Part shown: positions 9,961-20,947 of the stretch, in pieces
How the letters are laid out: the number at the start of each line of letters is the position of its first letter
Position numbering within the stretch: the first letter of the stretch is position 1
Assembly (NCBI RefSeq): GCF_000005505.3
Contig: NC_016134.3
Coordinates: 4,712,001 to 4,776,000 of the forward strand
Origin: Brachypodium distachyon
Taxonomy: Eukaryota > Streptophyta > Magnoliopsida > Poales > Poaceae
Direction: 5' to 3'
DNA: 64,000 bases
Position numbers and translations under genes: made by a program
The notes under the pieces: generated by a model
The model's input: only the letters and a program-made list of their open reading frames with translations
What the model was told of the DNA's origin: nothing
The model's database searches: none

Positions 9961-11640
9961 TCTTTAATCTTTGATAGGACTGTTTATCAGAATATCAATT
10001 TTGATGATACATATTATCGAGGCCCCTTCATATTTGTGACTCGAAATTTCACTTCAAATTCAAGCAAAAATCAAACTTTGGTCAAATATGTACATATATC
10101 ATCAGATTCTGATGATATTCATAATTATTTCCAAAGACCAAATTTTTCGCTTCCCTTCGACCCTCTTTGGCAAAGAAATGCACGCTGTGATAATTTCTTC
10201 AAATAAAATCGATTGAATTAAGAAAAATCAGTGTACGCTTAATAACCTGGAATCAAAATTGCCCAAAAGTAGGCACTTGTAATTAGCAATCAGTGTACGC
10301 TTAATAAATTCATCGGATCCTACCTATTAGATGATTTGCTTTTCAGATGGAAGCTTCATACACTTGTAAGTTGAATTATCACAAGTGTTGCTAGAGGCAA
10401 CAAACGACGACGTAGGAAGTCCGTATACATACTCAAAGAAAACGTCTTCAAGAAAGAGAGACGACACTCGTACGAGACTGGTGTTGAGGTTGACAGGGGG
10501 TCCATGCAGCGAAGATAAGACCAAGGGTTCACCAGAAAAGCCAACCTCCAAAAAGACCTTTAAAATGGGAATAATATATATGCACATATGTTGAAATTTC
10601 CGGATTTAGTTAGTGAAATTAAGGTCAAGGGTGTACCTAACAGAAACAATAAGATTGTTAACGGATCCAAAACTAGATCAGTTTCTGCAAAGTCGCGTGC
10701 TGTCAATCATCCCATGCCCGCACACACCCATCTTGTTCGACGTGATCACAGTGCTGAGCAAGGCATTGTCAGCAACAATCTGATGCACCGTGATAACTGA
10801 CTCCTAATGCCAGCTGCCAACTTAATTAGGGAGCACCACCCGCCTTAGATAATCACCTAGCTTTTACATGGAGAAGATGATACATGACTTAATCCTTAAA
10901 TGTACGTTCGAGTATGGCTGGTGAGCTACTGATGCGAACCGGATAGTTTCCGTCTATCTGATTAGTGAAAGACTCCGAGGAGATAGGGAAGGCTGATTAG
11001 ACACATCCCAACGAAGACACCAAGGAAAAAGATCCAAAATGGGAGATACACACAAGACTAGGAAGGTATGAAGGTAGAAGACTTATCAGGGTTTTGGTTA
11101 CAAGGTGGCATTTTTTATTCCGCCAAGTAATCCCAATGCCCCCAGAAATGGGTTTAATGGTAAAAGATTCTCTTTTTATTTGTTTCAGTTTAAGTATGCT
11201 ATGGTTTCATCTGCGAAATGCAATACATAATTATCTTTCTAAAAATGAATTTAAAATTTGATAAGAAAACCCCTTGGATAAATGTATTTTCGGTTACCTC
11301 CGCCAATCTCATCCCCCCATGGAAGAAAATGGTGAACCGGTGCGTGAAACCTTAGGACTCATCGCACGGTAGTTCTCTGGATTTCTGAATTTTGTGACCA
11401 AGGTAGTACATCATCTAAAAAAACAGTTGGAACAGGAAACCAAATATATTTATCATTCGAAGACACCTTGAATGTATGTCATCCCTTAGAGAACACACGG
11501 TACTCTTATGGTTATGGCTAGCGGCAATACAAAACTTCTTGTGCTCGCCCTCTTCGATCCAACTGTATGATCGATATGCTCATCTTTTGAAGTAGTGCAA
11601 AATTTACTAAATGCAGAATCCGATGAACCGACTGATATGC
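9960..11640. other. Intergenic DNA between the GRX-B unit and GRX-C
   Basis: No gene I can support. Two open frames at 10385-10594 and 10588-10800 (plus) are lysine/serine-rich and show no recognisable domain. They could be remnants of a mobile-element protein. No transposon ends were found. Confidence 0.4.
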
Positions 11641-11649
11641 ATGCCGTTC

Positions 11650-11964
11650 TCAGAGCCATATGGCCCCGGCAGCCTTGAGCATGGGCACGAGCTTGCCACC
11701 AAGGTGCAGTGACATGATCTTGTCGGTGGAGCCGACGAGCTTGCCGCCGATGAAGACGGCGGGGACTGGCGGCGAGCGGCCTCCGAGGCGGCGTGCGAGG
11801 TCCCGCTCCATTTCACGGCCGCGGGGGTCCTTGTCCAGCTCGTGCTCCGCCACCGCCACACCGAGGTCGGAGAAGAGGCTGGTCACCGTGTGGCACATCG
11901 GGTACTCGCTCGCCGTGAAGATCACCACCGCCTTTTCAGACGACAGCTTTGTCACCCTATCCAT
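11650..11964 (-). CDS. CC-type glutaredoxin-like protein with YPMC active site, GRX-C
   Basis: Intronless 104-aa member of the cluster. The frame stays open upstream for another 47 codons, but the TATA box (12082-12090) falls inside that stretch. The true start is therefore the ATG of [12 protein letters not shown], matching the other copies. The active site reads SEYPMCHTV, where the neighbours read SSCCMCHTV. The first, nucleophilic cysteine is Tyr and the second cysteine is Pro. Only the last cysteine remains. The rest of the fold is well kept ([26 protein letters not shown]). The tail is AIWL instead of ALWL. It is GC-richer than its neighbours and lacks the shared leader motif and distal block, so it is the outlier of the array. 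It may act as a non-catalytic partner-binding protein. Confidence 0.9.
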   Translation of the reverse strand: MDRVTKLSSEKAVVIFTASEYPMCHTVTSLFSDLGVAVAEHELDKDPRGREMERDLARRLGGRSPPVPAVFIGGKLVGSTDKIMSLHLGGKLVPMLKAAGAIWL

Positions 11965-12081
11965 CGATCTAGTATTGGAAGGTGTTCTTGTCTGGATAAC
12001 TGGATGGTACGAATGAAATGGTGTTAATTTGTAGCTGAAATGTGTGTTTGGTCGTGTGGTCTGGTTATCTGGTCTGAGCCC

Positions 12082-12090
12082 CCTTTTATA
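12082..12090 (-). promoter_or_regulatory. TATA box of GRX-C
   Basis: TATAAAAGG (minus) about 120 bp upstream of the GRX-C ATG. It decides the start codon, because the open frame extends past it. Confidence 0.7.
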
Positions 12091-12119
12091 GTGCTCATGA
12101 GACAAGAGAGCTAGGGAGA

Positions 12120-12750
12120 GATTTGCAATCGTGCGTGGGTGGGCACAAGAATCTGCGACGTGTAGGTTGCGCGCGCAAAATGAGCAGCGTGTGGCACCTT
12201 GTTCCTTTAACTATACCTTGTCCTCCTTTTCTTTTCTTTTCTTGAATGGGACTACCTTGTTCTCATTGTGATTAAACTTAGCAGATGAAAAGGCATCATT
12301 TTAATTTACGTACCCTCAATTTTAAAGTGCATTTCCCATGCCTTAATTTTAGGCACCGATGAATTTTAGATGCATGTTACAAAAATTCAATTCATTACTC
12401 TATTGTGCATGCTATAACTTTGTGGAATGTAAAATCTGCAGACATAATTAAGTATGACCATTTGTGTCATACTTGCATACAAAAAAAATATATTTCTGGA
12501 TGAAGTTTTGTAGTTGACACGTTAATATTTTCATAACCATTTTGATTAACAGTAGGCCTGTCATTTCACTCATATGGAAATAGGAACTTATAAATTATTA
12601 CATGTATATGTATGCATGCACTACTATAAAACACGTTATCCTTGATACCCGTCGGTGATGGTATATAATCGTAGCTATTGTTTTCTGTTTTCTGTTCTGT
12701 TCAGCTAGCATACATGCGTGCATGAAGGATAACGTTCTAAGACAACTTTA
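12120..12750. other. Upstream region of GRX-C
   Basis: Intergenic. Contains 'tacaccttgtcctccttttcttttcttttctt'-type pyrimidine tracts and a CACTACTATAAAACACG string at 12618 that resembles a transposon end. No partner terminus was found for it. Confidence 0.35.
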
Positions 12751-14500
12751 AGGATAGGGCCTAGTAAGATATTGTGGGAATAGTTTAGATGCCAAACCAC
12801 TCAAAATAAATGGAATGACACTAAAGCTTGAAAGATCGATCACCCATCCTTTTCAAATAAATTGGAATACGCATTGGATGCCAATATGTATGTCAATGAG
12901 TTAATTTTAGTTTACCTACATTCAGTGTTTTATTCACAAGGTATTTTTTTTTCCAGTCCTTGTATTATCAACATGGCATTGATCGATTGTACCTGGTAAC
13001 TATGTTTTTGTTATGTGTGGTAAATGAGATTTCACCTTAGCATGTTGGAACAAAATTGCCAACTCAGCTCCGACAGCTTAATTAAATTAACGCTAGTGCA
13101 ACCACAAGTGGCCTCTTCTCCACTTGTGCTGTTTAGTTAGTTCAAAAGAGCAAGAATTGGTGGCCATTTTTGAACTACAAGAACGCACACTCAACAGACA
13201 ACACCACTTACACACCGTACAAGAAAACCGTTTTTGAAGACCCCCAGGTTTGGAGTTTTAAATCAATCACTGTTTAACTTAACTTCCCTCTTGGTATGTG
13301 ACCTGAGTATCCAGTACTAGTTTGCGACCAAGTTAATTACATTTAATTTTAAAATTCATGAATTGCAACTACAGCTGCCAATATTCAACAATTGAACCGT
13401 GGGAAACAGAAAAATTATATCAGTGACGATGATTTCCTCCGAAAGAGGATCGGAAATTATATATTTACCATCCAGAATTTTGCATGCACTACATAGGAAT
13501 TAACCACTATTGTCAGTTGACCAGTGGTTGACTGATTACAGATTAGAAATGTTGTCAGATTTTATACGTATTCACCCAAATAACCTCGGTATACATGCAC
13601 CGGGTGAGAAAAAAAAAAGAGGCCTACCGTTTCTATATTGTTAATTATGAATTTGGGTACTCTGCTGAATTTATTTTTCTGAAATTTGTGATGTTAGGCT
13701 AAATAAGGGGATATGCTGCTGAAATTTCCCTTCAGGCTGAAATTGTATGTTTTCTGTTTACATTAATTTTGAATTTTTGTGCTACTTTCAGGCCGAAATC
13801 TGTGATGAAATGAAATTTATTCTTAAAACGAGTACATCATAGAGATAAAATAACCAGATAGCTAGGGGTTATAATCATCTTCTCATCGGCAACTTGGCGG
13901 TGAACTGATGGTGGTGATTAATTTGCAAAAAATTAATGGTGGATTGGCAAGCCGGAAAGTTTGAATGGTAATTTGAAAATCTATAGACAAAATCTGCGCG
14001 GTAAATATGAAATTTTCTCACTCCAAAAAGTTGAAGCGTACATATATCGATCGAACTGTACTTACAATCGCGGTTCGTACAGTGCAAAATCAATATGATT
14101 CTACAAAACAAGAGAACAAAATAAAAAAAATTAAAGAAAAGAAAAAATGATTCTAGCTACATGCATACATATGTGCTACGTACTATGCAAAAAAATAATA
14201 TAATAAGCATCGATATGCTAACAATGTGGCACCCAACAGTCCACGGCTGTCCAGATACCTTGATCGATCTTATCTAAATATCCATGGATTTCTATTTGTG
14301 GTGATGGAATATGTTAAAGGCATTGATGCATGCAGATGAAAAGATAATTAAAGTAGCGAGTCACACGAATGCAAGTGGCTATAGAGGCATCGATCTGCTT
14401 TTTCGTATGGAGAGAAGGTCGTTGCCTCGTCGCTTACCTCACCAGATCGACAGCTCAAGGCCGGGTAGTCTACACTCTATACGATACATACAGTGCATGT
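12750..14500. repeat. Segmental-duplication block, right copy (pairs with 1.1-2.5 kb)
   Basis: About 12760-12900 and 14220-14410 match 1120-1280 and 2160-2345 in the same order. Shared strings include 'gcaatgtggcacccaaca', 'cttgatcgatcttatc' against 'gctcgatcttatcc', and 'tatagaggcatc'. If the CACTA element at 15373-20800 is removed, this block lies about 3 kb downstream of GRX-D, matching its position downstream of GRX-A. Confidence 0.55.
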
Positions 14501-15098
14501 GATGCCGCGACCCGAGACCGATCGATTGCAAGATTAGATCGATAGAGATATCCGATGCTAGCTTTTATATCCATCGAGCACTCGATCATGTTACCTGCAC
14601 ATATATACCCAGTTAAACGAACATTGATGTGTCCATGTTTCGATCTGGTCAGTAAGATAAGCTTACAATTATTTTGAAAAATGAGATGCCAAAGATCATG
14701 TCTAGAGAGATAGAGGAAGAGCTAGTGAGTGAGAGAGATATGCATGGCCATTATTTAGGTTTTTGAATATTTAGGTAGTTAGTCTACAGACTTCTGATTT
14801 GGTAGTTGGTACACCCTTCTCCTCCAAACTCAAACACAAAGACGGTTTACCTCTTCGGTAAAAGGGCACGGTGGTCAATTTAGAATTTATAATCCTCTCT
14901 CCGCACCCTCTCGGCCCGTACTGGCTTTCTCTCTCCCTCTGAACCGCCTGCTCTTTGCCTGCCACGGCGCCCCTGCTCCTCACCTCGCCTCTCTCAGTCC
15001 CGTTTCTATCCTAACCACATTCTTCTAATTTTTCCCATCAAATCAATCTCTAGTCTCACTGATTGGTACTACATGTGTGCTACTGTTGGGGTTCTCTT
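14500..15098. other. Intergenic DNA left of the LOB-domain-like fragment
   Basis: No gene seen. Becomes GC-richer and pyrimidine-rich from about 14890. Confidence 0.4.
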
Positions 15099-15372
15099 CA
15101 GTTCAGGTGGCTGCCCTTATTGTGGCCGTGCAGCCAGACAGTGCAGGCAGGCGCTCGAGCAGGCTGCCGATGCAGCGAGGCCAGCTGGGCCTGGAGCATC
15201 ATGACCTGATGCTGGAGCACGAAGACGTGTGCGATGCAGCTGTAGATCAGGTTCTGTGGCGCTGAGGCGGAAGTATGCGTGGAGGAGGGAGAAGGTGACG
15301 AAGGGATCCTCCGCGAGGCATGACTCGAGCGCGGGGTTGGGGGAAGGAGACGTGATGGAGGAAGTGGAGAAA
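15098..15372 (-). pseudogene. LOB/LBD-domain gene fragment
   Basis: The minus strand encodes NLIYSCIAHVFVLQHQVMML followed by QAQLASL (about 15161-15253). This matches the end of the LOB (DUF260) domain, where a D-P-V-Y-G-C segment leads into a leucine-zipper-like coil. The upstream part of the domain, including its CX2CX6CX3C block, is not visible in any frame, and the sequence before QNLIYSC is low-complexity P/S/R. The CACTA-like element begins exactly at 15373, so the fragment may have been truncated or captured. LBD proteins are plant transcription factors. This copy cannot encode one. Confidence 0.5.
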
Positions 15373-15889
15373 CACTCCTACAGAATAGCACATTGCGCCA
15401 CTAGTGCTACGAACCACCAGTGGCCGTGCACAACACCGTGGTGGTGTGAGGCAACATTGGCCCGCCGGTTCCGCCGCCACTGGTGGTGTTAGGCAACAGT
15501 GGCCGGTCAGTGCCACCGCCACTGGTGGTACGAGGCAACAGTGACCGGTCGGTACCACCGCCACTGTCAATATTTTGATGAATTAAAAAAAAAGCAGGCC
15601 ACACGGGCCTGCAATACGACATTGCACATCGCCGACGACTGCGGAGCAAATACACAGATGAATCAACAATTCTCAAATCAAATCATCAAATCACAGATCT
15701 CCTCCATAAACCACCAAATCCGTAATTGACAAATCTTGAGATGAACAAAAAAAAATCAAATCGCGGCCACTCCAAGAACTCAAGCCCGCCGCCACCGTTC
15801 GAGCCCTCCAAGTGCGACCGCTGCAGCCCTCCAGCAAGCACCGCCGCTGGTCCTCCTCGTCCACGGTGGTGAGCTCGCGTCTGCAGGAA

Positions 15890-15945
15890 TGAGAGAGAGA
15901 GAGGAAGATACTAGAGAGAATGAGAGAGAGAGAGAGAGATACACC
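15890..15945. repeat. (GA)n microsatellite
   Basis: Imperfect GA tract inside the CACTA-like element, interrupted by 'aagatactagagaat'. Confidence 0.8.
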
Positions 15946-15959
15946 TAGAGGCAGCGGTG

Positions 15960-16185
15960 GGCGGCCGGATCTGTCGGCGCAGGACAGATGGCGGCCGGAT
16001 CCGCGGCGACCAGCGCCGGATCCGGCACCGTCCATGGCACAGGTAGACCGGAGGGGAGGAGGACGGGCTCGGGGAGGAGGAGGGCGGCCGGATCCGCGGC
16101 GACCGGCCCCGTCCATGGAGCAGGGAGACCGGAGGGGAGGAGGACTGCCTCGGGGAGGAGGAGGGCGGCCGGATCCCCGGCGACC
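15960..16185. repeat. GC-rich tandem repeat inside the CACTA-like element
   Basis: Two units of about 80-95 bp containing 'ggccggatccgcggcgacc', 'gtccatgg(c/a)(a/g)cag' and 'accggaggggaggaggac'. A third unit is split: 'ggccggatccccggcgacc' ends at 16185, and its continuation 'ggatccggccctgtccatgg' resumes at 19170 beyond the nested LTR element. Open frames on both strands here come from this composition. Confidence 0.7.
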
Positions 16186-16519
16186 TGTTACGAAATCCGG
16201 CGGATGCACAATCAAGGATGACACCGAGGCACGATATTTGTTAACGAGGTTCGACCGAAGCCTACATTCCCGGGGCATGACTACGGGCGCTCCTCCTCCC
16301 ATAATATCGAAATACCAGCCACCCTGCGCGCCGGCACAAGCCGTCGGCTCCCCCTGTGAGCCTATTGCTATTATGTTGTCATGATCTGTTCGGGCTACCC
16401 GCGGTGCCTTTATATATTAGGCTCGGGTTACACGTGTTCGACTCCAACACCTAACCCTCCGCTAATTCCAAGTCCAACTGTAGCTCTACTCATATACATA
16501 TTCGACACATATCTCAACA
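16186..16519 (-). repeat. LTR (3' LTR in element sense)
   Basis: 334-bp long terminal repeat beginning TG and ending CA. It contains 'tttatatatta', whose inverse is a candidate TATA region. Confidence 0.85.
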
Positions 16520-18821
16520 AACTCCACCTTAGCGAATATGTCCTTCACCACCTTGAAGCCATCATGTACGAACCTCCGTGTACCTTGGACTTGAAAACAT
16601 CAATCATGAGCTCCACTGCTACTTCCTTGACATCACATAACTCCACATGCAACCGTAGTCCCTTCCTTTTATTCATTAATAGTCAATCCTCCCGACAAAA
16701 ATAAGTTCTCCAAACTCCTGCCTTGTGTTCTTAACTTCCCGGAGTATCCGTTCAACACCATCACACACCGATCATAAAGTCACCATATTCGACAACACCG
16801 ATGTATCGTCACCCCGGTTCCCTCTTCCTTGATCTATGTGAAAATTTGAACAACTCACATGTTAGCTACCACATATAAGAGTTACCTGAACTCATCATCC
16901 TCGCTATCGTTGACTGTCCTCATGAAACTTGAAGGAATTTCGCCGTCGCCCTTGAGTCATGTTGAGTCAAATTCACAGTTGTCTCATCCTTTTCGGATAG
17001 TCTTCTACATGTCCCACGGCTATAGCACTCCGCCTCCTTCTGCATCCCGTCACGAACATCATAGAATATACGGCCATGTGCTCTCTAAGCCTTTGACAAT
17101 CCAGACTTTCCAAAAAAAAAACACTTTCTCAGATTCCCCATGGCCGACTCTTGTCCATCACTTCAGACCGTCCTGATAGACCCAGTCACCAACTTGAACC
17201 TGGTACTCGCCAACACTGCTTCAGCACCCCTGCACACATGTCAAGCCACTGTCTGACCGCATATGCCTTGGTCTGTTGCCATGTCCCGTGCTTACCGCAC
17301 ACCTCGCCACTATTACCGCGTCGAGCATCCGAAATCTTGGCCAAGATCTACCGGGTAGCATACCCACACCACCTTAGGCCCCACTGCAGATCCATCAGTC
17401 GTACCCGACCGATGTCGAGTTCCATGCATCCTTCAGGCATGCGCCACAAGTTGCCACGCCACAGAATTCGGACACCATCAGCCCTCACGCTCCTACGTCG
17501 TTGTCGCCAATCTTCTGTCCTCTTCTGTTCCGACCGACATCCCTATCGATCCGCCAGACTGTCGTCTGATCCCAGCCGAACTTGTCCGACTGTAACCGTA
17601 CTCCACCTTGCGTCGTGCCATCCCAACACCAAGTGTATTGCTCAACGCCTTGTAGACACACGATCCACACGACACGCTCCAGGCTACTCCTAGCCTTATA
17701 CGCGCACTGTCTCTCGTCGCCTGAAGCCACGCTGCACGCACCCAACGTCCTGCCAAAGCTCCTGAGAAACCAAAACTAGTCTGCTCTTCAGAGAAACTCA
17801 TGAGATCCTTCACTTCCGTATTTTCCGTATGCGATCCTTTTTTCTCTTCGCAAAACATCTGCGCTCGAAAAAACGCCTGCTACTGCCTGCATGCGATTTT
17901 TTTTTCTCAATCCAACCAGAGCCCTGCTGAAACGACCTTTTTTTTCTTCAAAACCGAGGCACCGCTAGCCAAGGAAGGACGTGACAACCTGCATGCACCT
18001 AATGTCTTGGCCTCCTAGTACTTTTCCTTTCTTTATTCCTTCAAAGCCGACCAGCCCCGAGACTCACGTGGTTGTACTGGCCTTGACCCTTTCCTTGATT
18101 AACTTAGAAATTGATCAAATCCCACCCCACGTGATGGCCTGGCTGCATGCAAGCCCTTCTTTCTTTTTCTTAATTTGGAAACCGATTAGTACTCAGCTAG
18201 CCACTGCTCCTCCGACCTCCAAGATTTGCTTGTGCAGTGCTGCGCCTGCTGGGTCTCACCGCTTGACACGTATACTCTTGACTCGACTCAGATTTCCAAT
18301 CCAATTAGTTGCCGCAGCTTCGTCCGACGAGTTAACTCCCGTGCCTGTCACCTGCCGCCGACGCCGGCGATTTGTAACAGTTGCACCCTTTGCAAATTAT
18401 ATGCACAAATCCGGGTTGCACCCTGGCCACCTGCATTGTCGACACAACTCGTCCACCGTGCCACCATGCCGTCCTGTGCCACACCCGATCCACCGCAATA
18501 CCGCAATGCATCCCGCTCTGATCTATCCGGTCACCCTTGCGTCTCGTCGCCGGTCTGATCGCGAGCCGATGCCGTCATCCGATCCGCGACGTCTTCTCGG
18601 CCACTGTGTCAGCCCGATCACCACGCCTGGTCGATCCTTGCCAACTGCAGCCCATTGAACGGTTCAGGCCGCCTGAAGTGATCGACTCCACCGATCGGAA
18701 ATCCGATCGCCGCCATGCTCCACCTTGCACCGCATTGGACGTTCCGCAGCGCCCGTCGAGCATGATCCTCGCACCTCCCACAAGATCTCCCGCATCCCCT
18801 CCACCTCGCTCTGATACCACT

Positions 18822-19159
18822 TGTTACGAAATCCGGCGGATGCACGATCAAGGATGACATCGAGGCACGATATTTGTTAACGAGGTTCGGCCGAAGTCTA
18901 CATCCCCGGGGCATGCATGACTACGGGCGTTCCTCCCCCCATAATACCGAAATACCGGCCACTCTGGGCGCCGGCACAAGCCGCCGGCTCCCCCTATGAG
19001 CCTATTGCTATTATGTTGTCATGATCTCTTCAGGCTACCCGCGGTGCCTTTATATATTTGGCCCGGGTTACACGTGTTTGACTCCAACACCTAACCCTCC
19101 GCTAATTCCAAGTCCAACTGTAACCCTACTCGTACACATATTCGACACATATCTCAACA
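18822..19159 (-). repeat. LTR (5' LTR in element sense)
   Basis: 338-bp partner of the LTR at 16186-16519. It abuts the tRNA-Met primer-binding site. Confidence 0.85.
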
Positions 19160-20947
19160 CGACTGGAGTTGGATCCGGCCCTGTCCATGGCGCAGGGAGA
19201 GGAGGTGGAGGAGGAGCTCGTGTATGAGGAGGAGGAGGGCTGCTAGGGAGGAGGAGGTGAAGGAGAGGGCTGCTAGGGGATTAAGGGGTCACGGACGAGA
19301 GAGAGGGAGGGTGAGAGAGGGGCCGGGAGAAAAGAAAAGATTAGGACCGCACCGCAACCCACTGCCACCTCATCGATCCGATCCTCCAGCCCTTAGCCAA
19401 TCAGAGACAAGCAAATAGACTATTGTGGATTGTGGATTGTGGTTTGTTCTCAAAATACCATCAGTGGCGGGTTTTGCTAAAAACACAGCCACTGTTGAGC
19501 TTGATTTGTTTTGTTTTTTCATTTTCAGTATGAAATACTTGTATTTAATTTGTAAACTCTTTGGAAATATTGTTTGACATGAAAAGATGCACCTCTGTGC
19601 AAAAATTGGATTCGTTATCATGAACTATGATATAAGAATGGTCGTGACTTTGGTTATTTGGCTTGAACCTTATAAACATTCATACCTCATAGTCCATTTT
19701 GTGAACGAGTTTTTTGAATTGTTATCAAAATTCAAATTTATCAATTTTCATGGAAACTAGTACACATAAAAAGACTCCATGCCAAAGAATTGACTTTTTT
19801 GACATTGTATTCATATTACTAGAATTTCTGCAATATGAGGTGAAAATTGTCGGCAAATCTTTCCATAGCAAGGTGTTGAATATTTCAACACCCTTTGTGA
19901 ATCTTACCAAATTATTACTTGGGACCTTAAAATGATTTTTTTTTGTAACATGCTATCACGCACTTGCAGTTCAAATTTGAATTACTTTTGGGAAAACGCT
20001 AGAAATTCATTTAAATGGGGAAAAGTATCAATAAAGATAGAAAATTCAAAACTTTGGACACAGCCAAATAAATATGTTCTAATTTGTGTGAAAATTGTAT
20101 AGGTGCCATTTCAAACCATAAAAGTTGTACTTGTTTCACAAAATAATTCATTTTTTGCATTGAAAAATAGGAAAATCATTTTTCTGAGCAAAAACATGTC
20201 ATATTATTGTTCCAGCACATTAAGGAATAGAAACTAAGAATTCAGCAAAAAGAATCACCTCGTTTCGATTTTTTATGAATTAGTTATGATTTTTCCAATT
20301 TTCAGCGGTCTTCGTGGGGGTCACTAGTGGCGGTTCTTGGCTAACAAACCAGCCACTAGTGACCCCCTATCAGTGGCGGGCTGAAAAACCAGCCACTAGT
20401 GACCCCCATCAGTGGCCGGTTTATAGGTAGGACCCGCCACTGGTGACTCCCGGAGACCCTTGAGCTTAGAAAAGCCATTGGTAACCACTTGGGGAATGCC
20501 CATGGAGCACCAGTGGCCGTGGATGCGCACAGCCACTGATGGTGGAGCACTAGTGGCTGTTCTCATACGCGGCCCGCCACTGGTAATGGGGGGGGGGGAA
20601 TCCCTAAAGAGCACTAGTGGCCGTGGACAAGCACAGCCACTGGTGCTAGGAGCACCAGTGTCGGTGACTGTCGTGCGACCACATTCACCGCCACTAGTGT
20701 TCGTTGGGGATTCCTCCAACGACCTCCAATGGCTGTGATTTTTTTGTTCCGCTGGAACAACCACTGGAGTTCGTGCACCAATGACCCATTCTGGCTAGTG
20801 AAAAGACATTTGTATCATTTTAAGTTTGAGAAGGAGGATGTCCCAAAGCAAGCCTCCTGTGTATAATATACTTTATTTGTTTTACTCTAACCGTCCTAGG
20901 CCCACCATGTATGTCTAGACCAAGAAAATACACCCTAATTTGGCTTA

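Larger units (their letters stand above)
16186..19159 (-). mobile_element. Non-autonomous Copia-like LTR retrotransposon
   Basis: Two direct LTRs of 334 bp (16186-16519) and 338 bp (18822-19159), each running TGTTACGAAATC to ATCTCAACA on the plus strand. They are about 93% alike by eye, the main difference being one 4-bp 'gcat' gain. The element is read on the minus strand. Next to the right LTR is TGGTATCAGAGCGAGG (18803-18818), the primer-binding site for initiator Met tRNA. Next to the left LTR is AAGGTGGAGTT (16520-16530), a purine tract. Flanks CGACC and CGACT are a near-perfect 5-bp target duplication. The 2.3-kb interior shows no gag, protease, integrase or RT motifs, so it must have moved with enzymes from elsewhere. 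Confidence 0.85.
15373..20800. mobile_element. CACTA-like DNA transposon, non-autonomous, with nested LTR element
   Basis: The right end reads ATTCTGGCTAGTG (inverse CACTAGCCAGAAT). The left end reads CACTCCTACAGAAT, a diverged form, and both continue into a shared 'gtgc(t)acgaac...ccagtgg' segment. The 3-bp flanks are AAA on both sides, as expected for CACTA target duplications. Subterminal repeats of the form 'ccgccactggtggt' / 'ccagccactagtgacccc' fill 15400-15560 and 20320-20740, with one more near 19460. No transposase is visible. Removing the nested element (16186-19159) leaves about 2.45 kb. It lies within the GRX-D duplication unit. Confidence 0.75.

Noticed and set aside
10385..10800. 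Two K/S-rich open frames
   Set aside because: No recognisable domain, no splice connection and no transposon ends, so not supportable as a gene.
11965..12105. 47-codon N-terminal extension of GRX-C
   Set aside because: It contains the TATA box and has no counterpart in the other copies. The MDRV start is conserved across the cluster.
12618..12745. CACTACTATAAAACACG string resembling a CACTA transposon end
   Set aside because: No inverse terminus or target duplication found nearby. The inner inverted 'cgttatcctt' pair is too short to define an element.
15920..16384. Long plus- and minus-strand open frames rich in R, G and P
   Set aside because: They come from GC-rich tandem repeats inside the CACTA-like element and run into the LTR. 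They have no domain and are open in several frames at once.
17151..18857. Long open frames inside the nested LTR element (up to 225 codons)
   Set aside because: No gag, protease, integrase, reverse transcriptase or RNase H motif on either strand. Low stop density is explained by C-rich composition.
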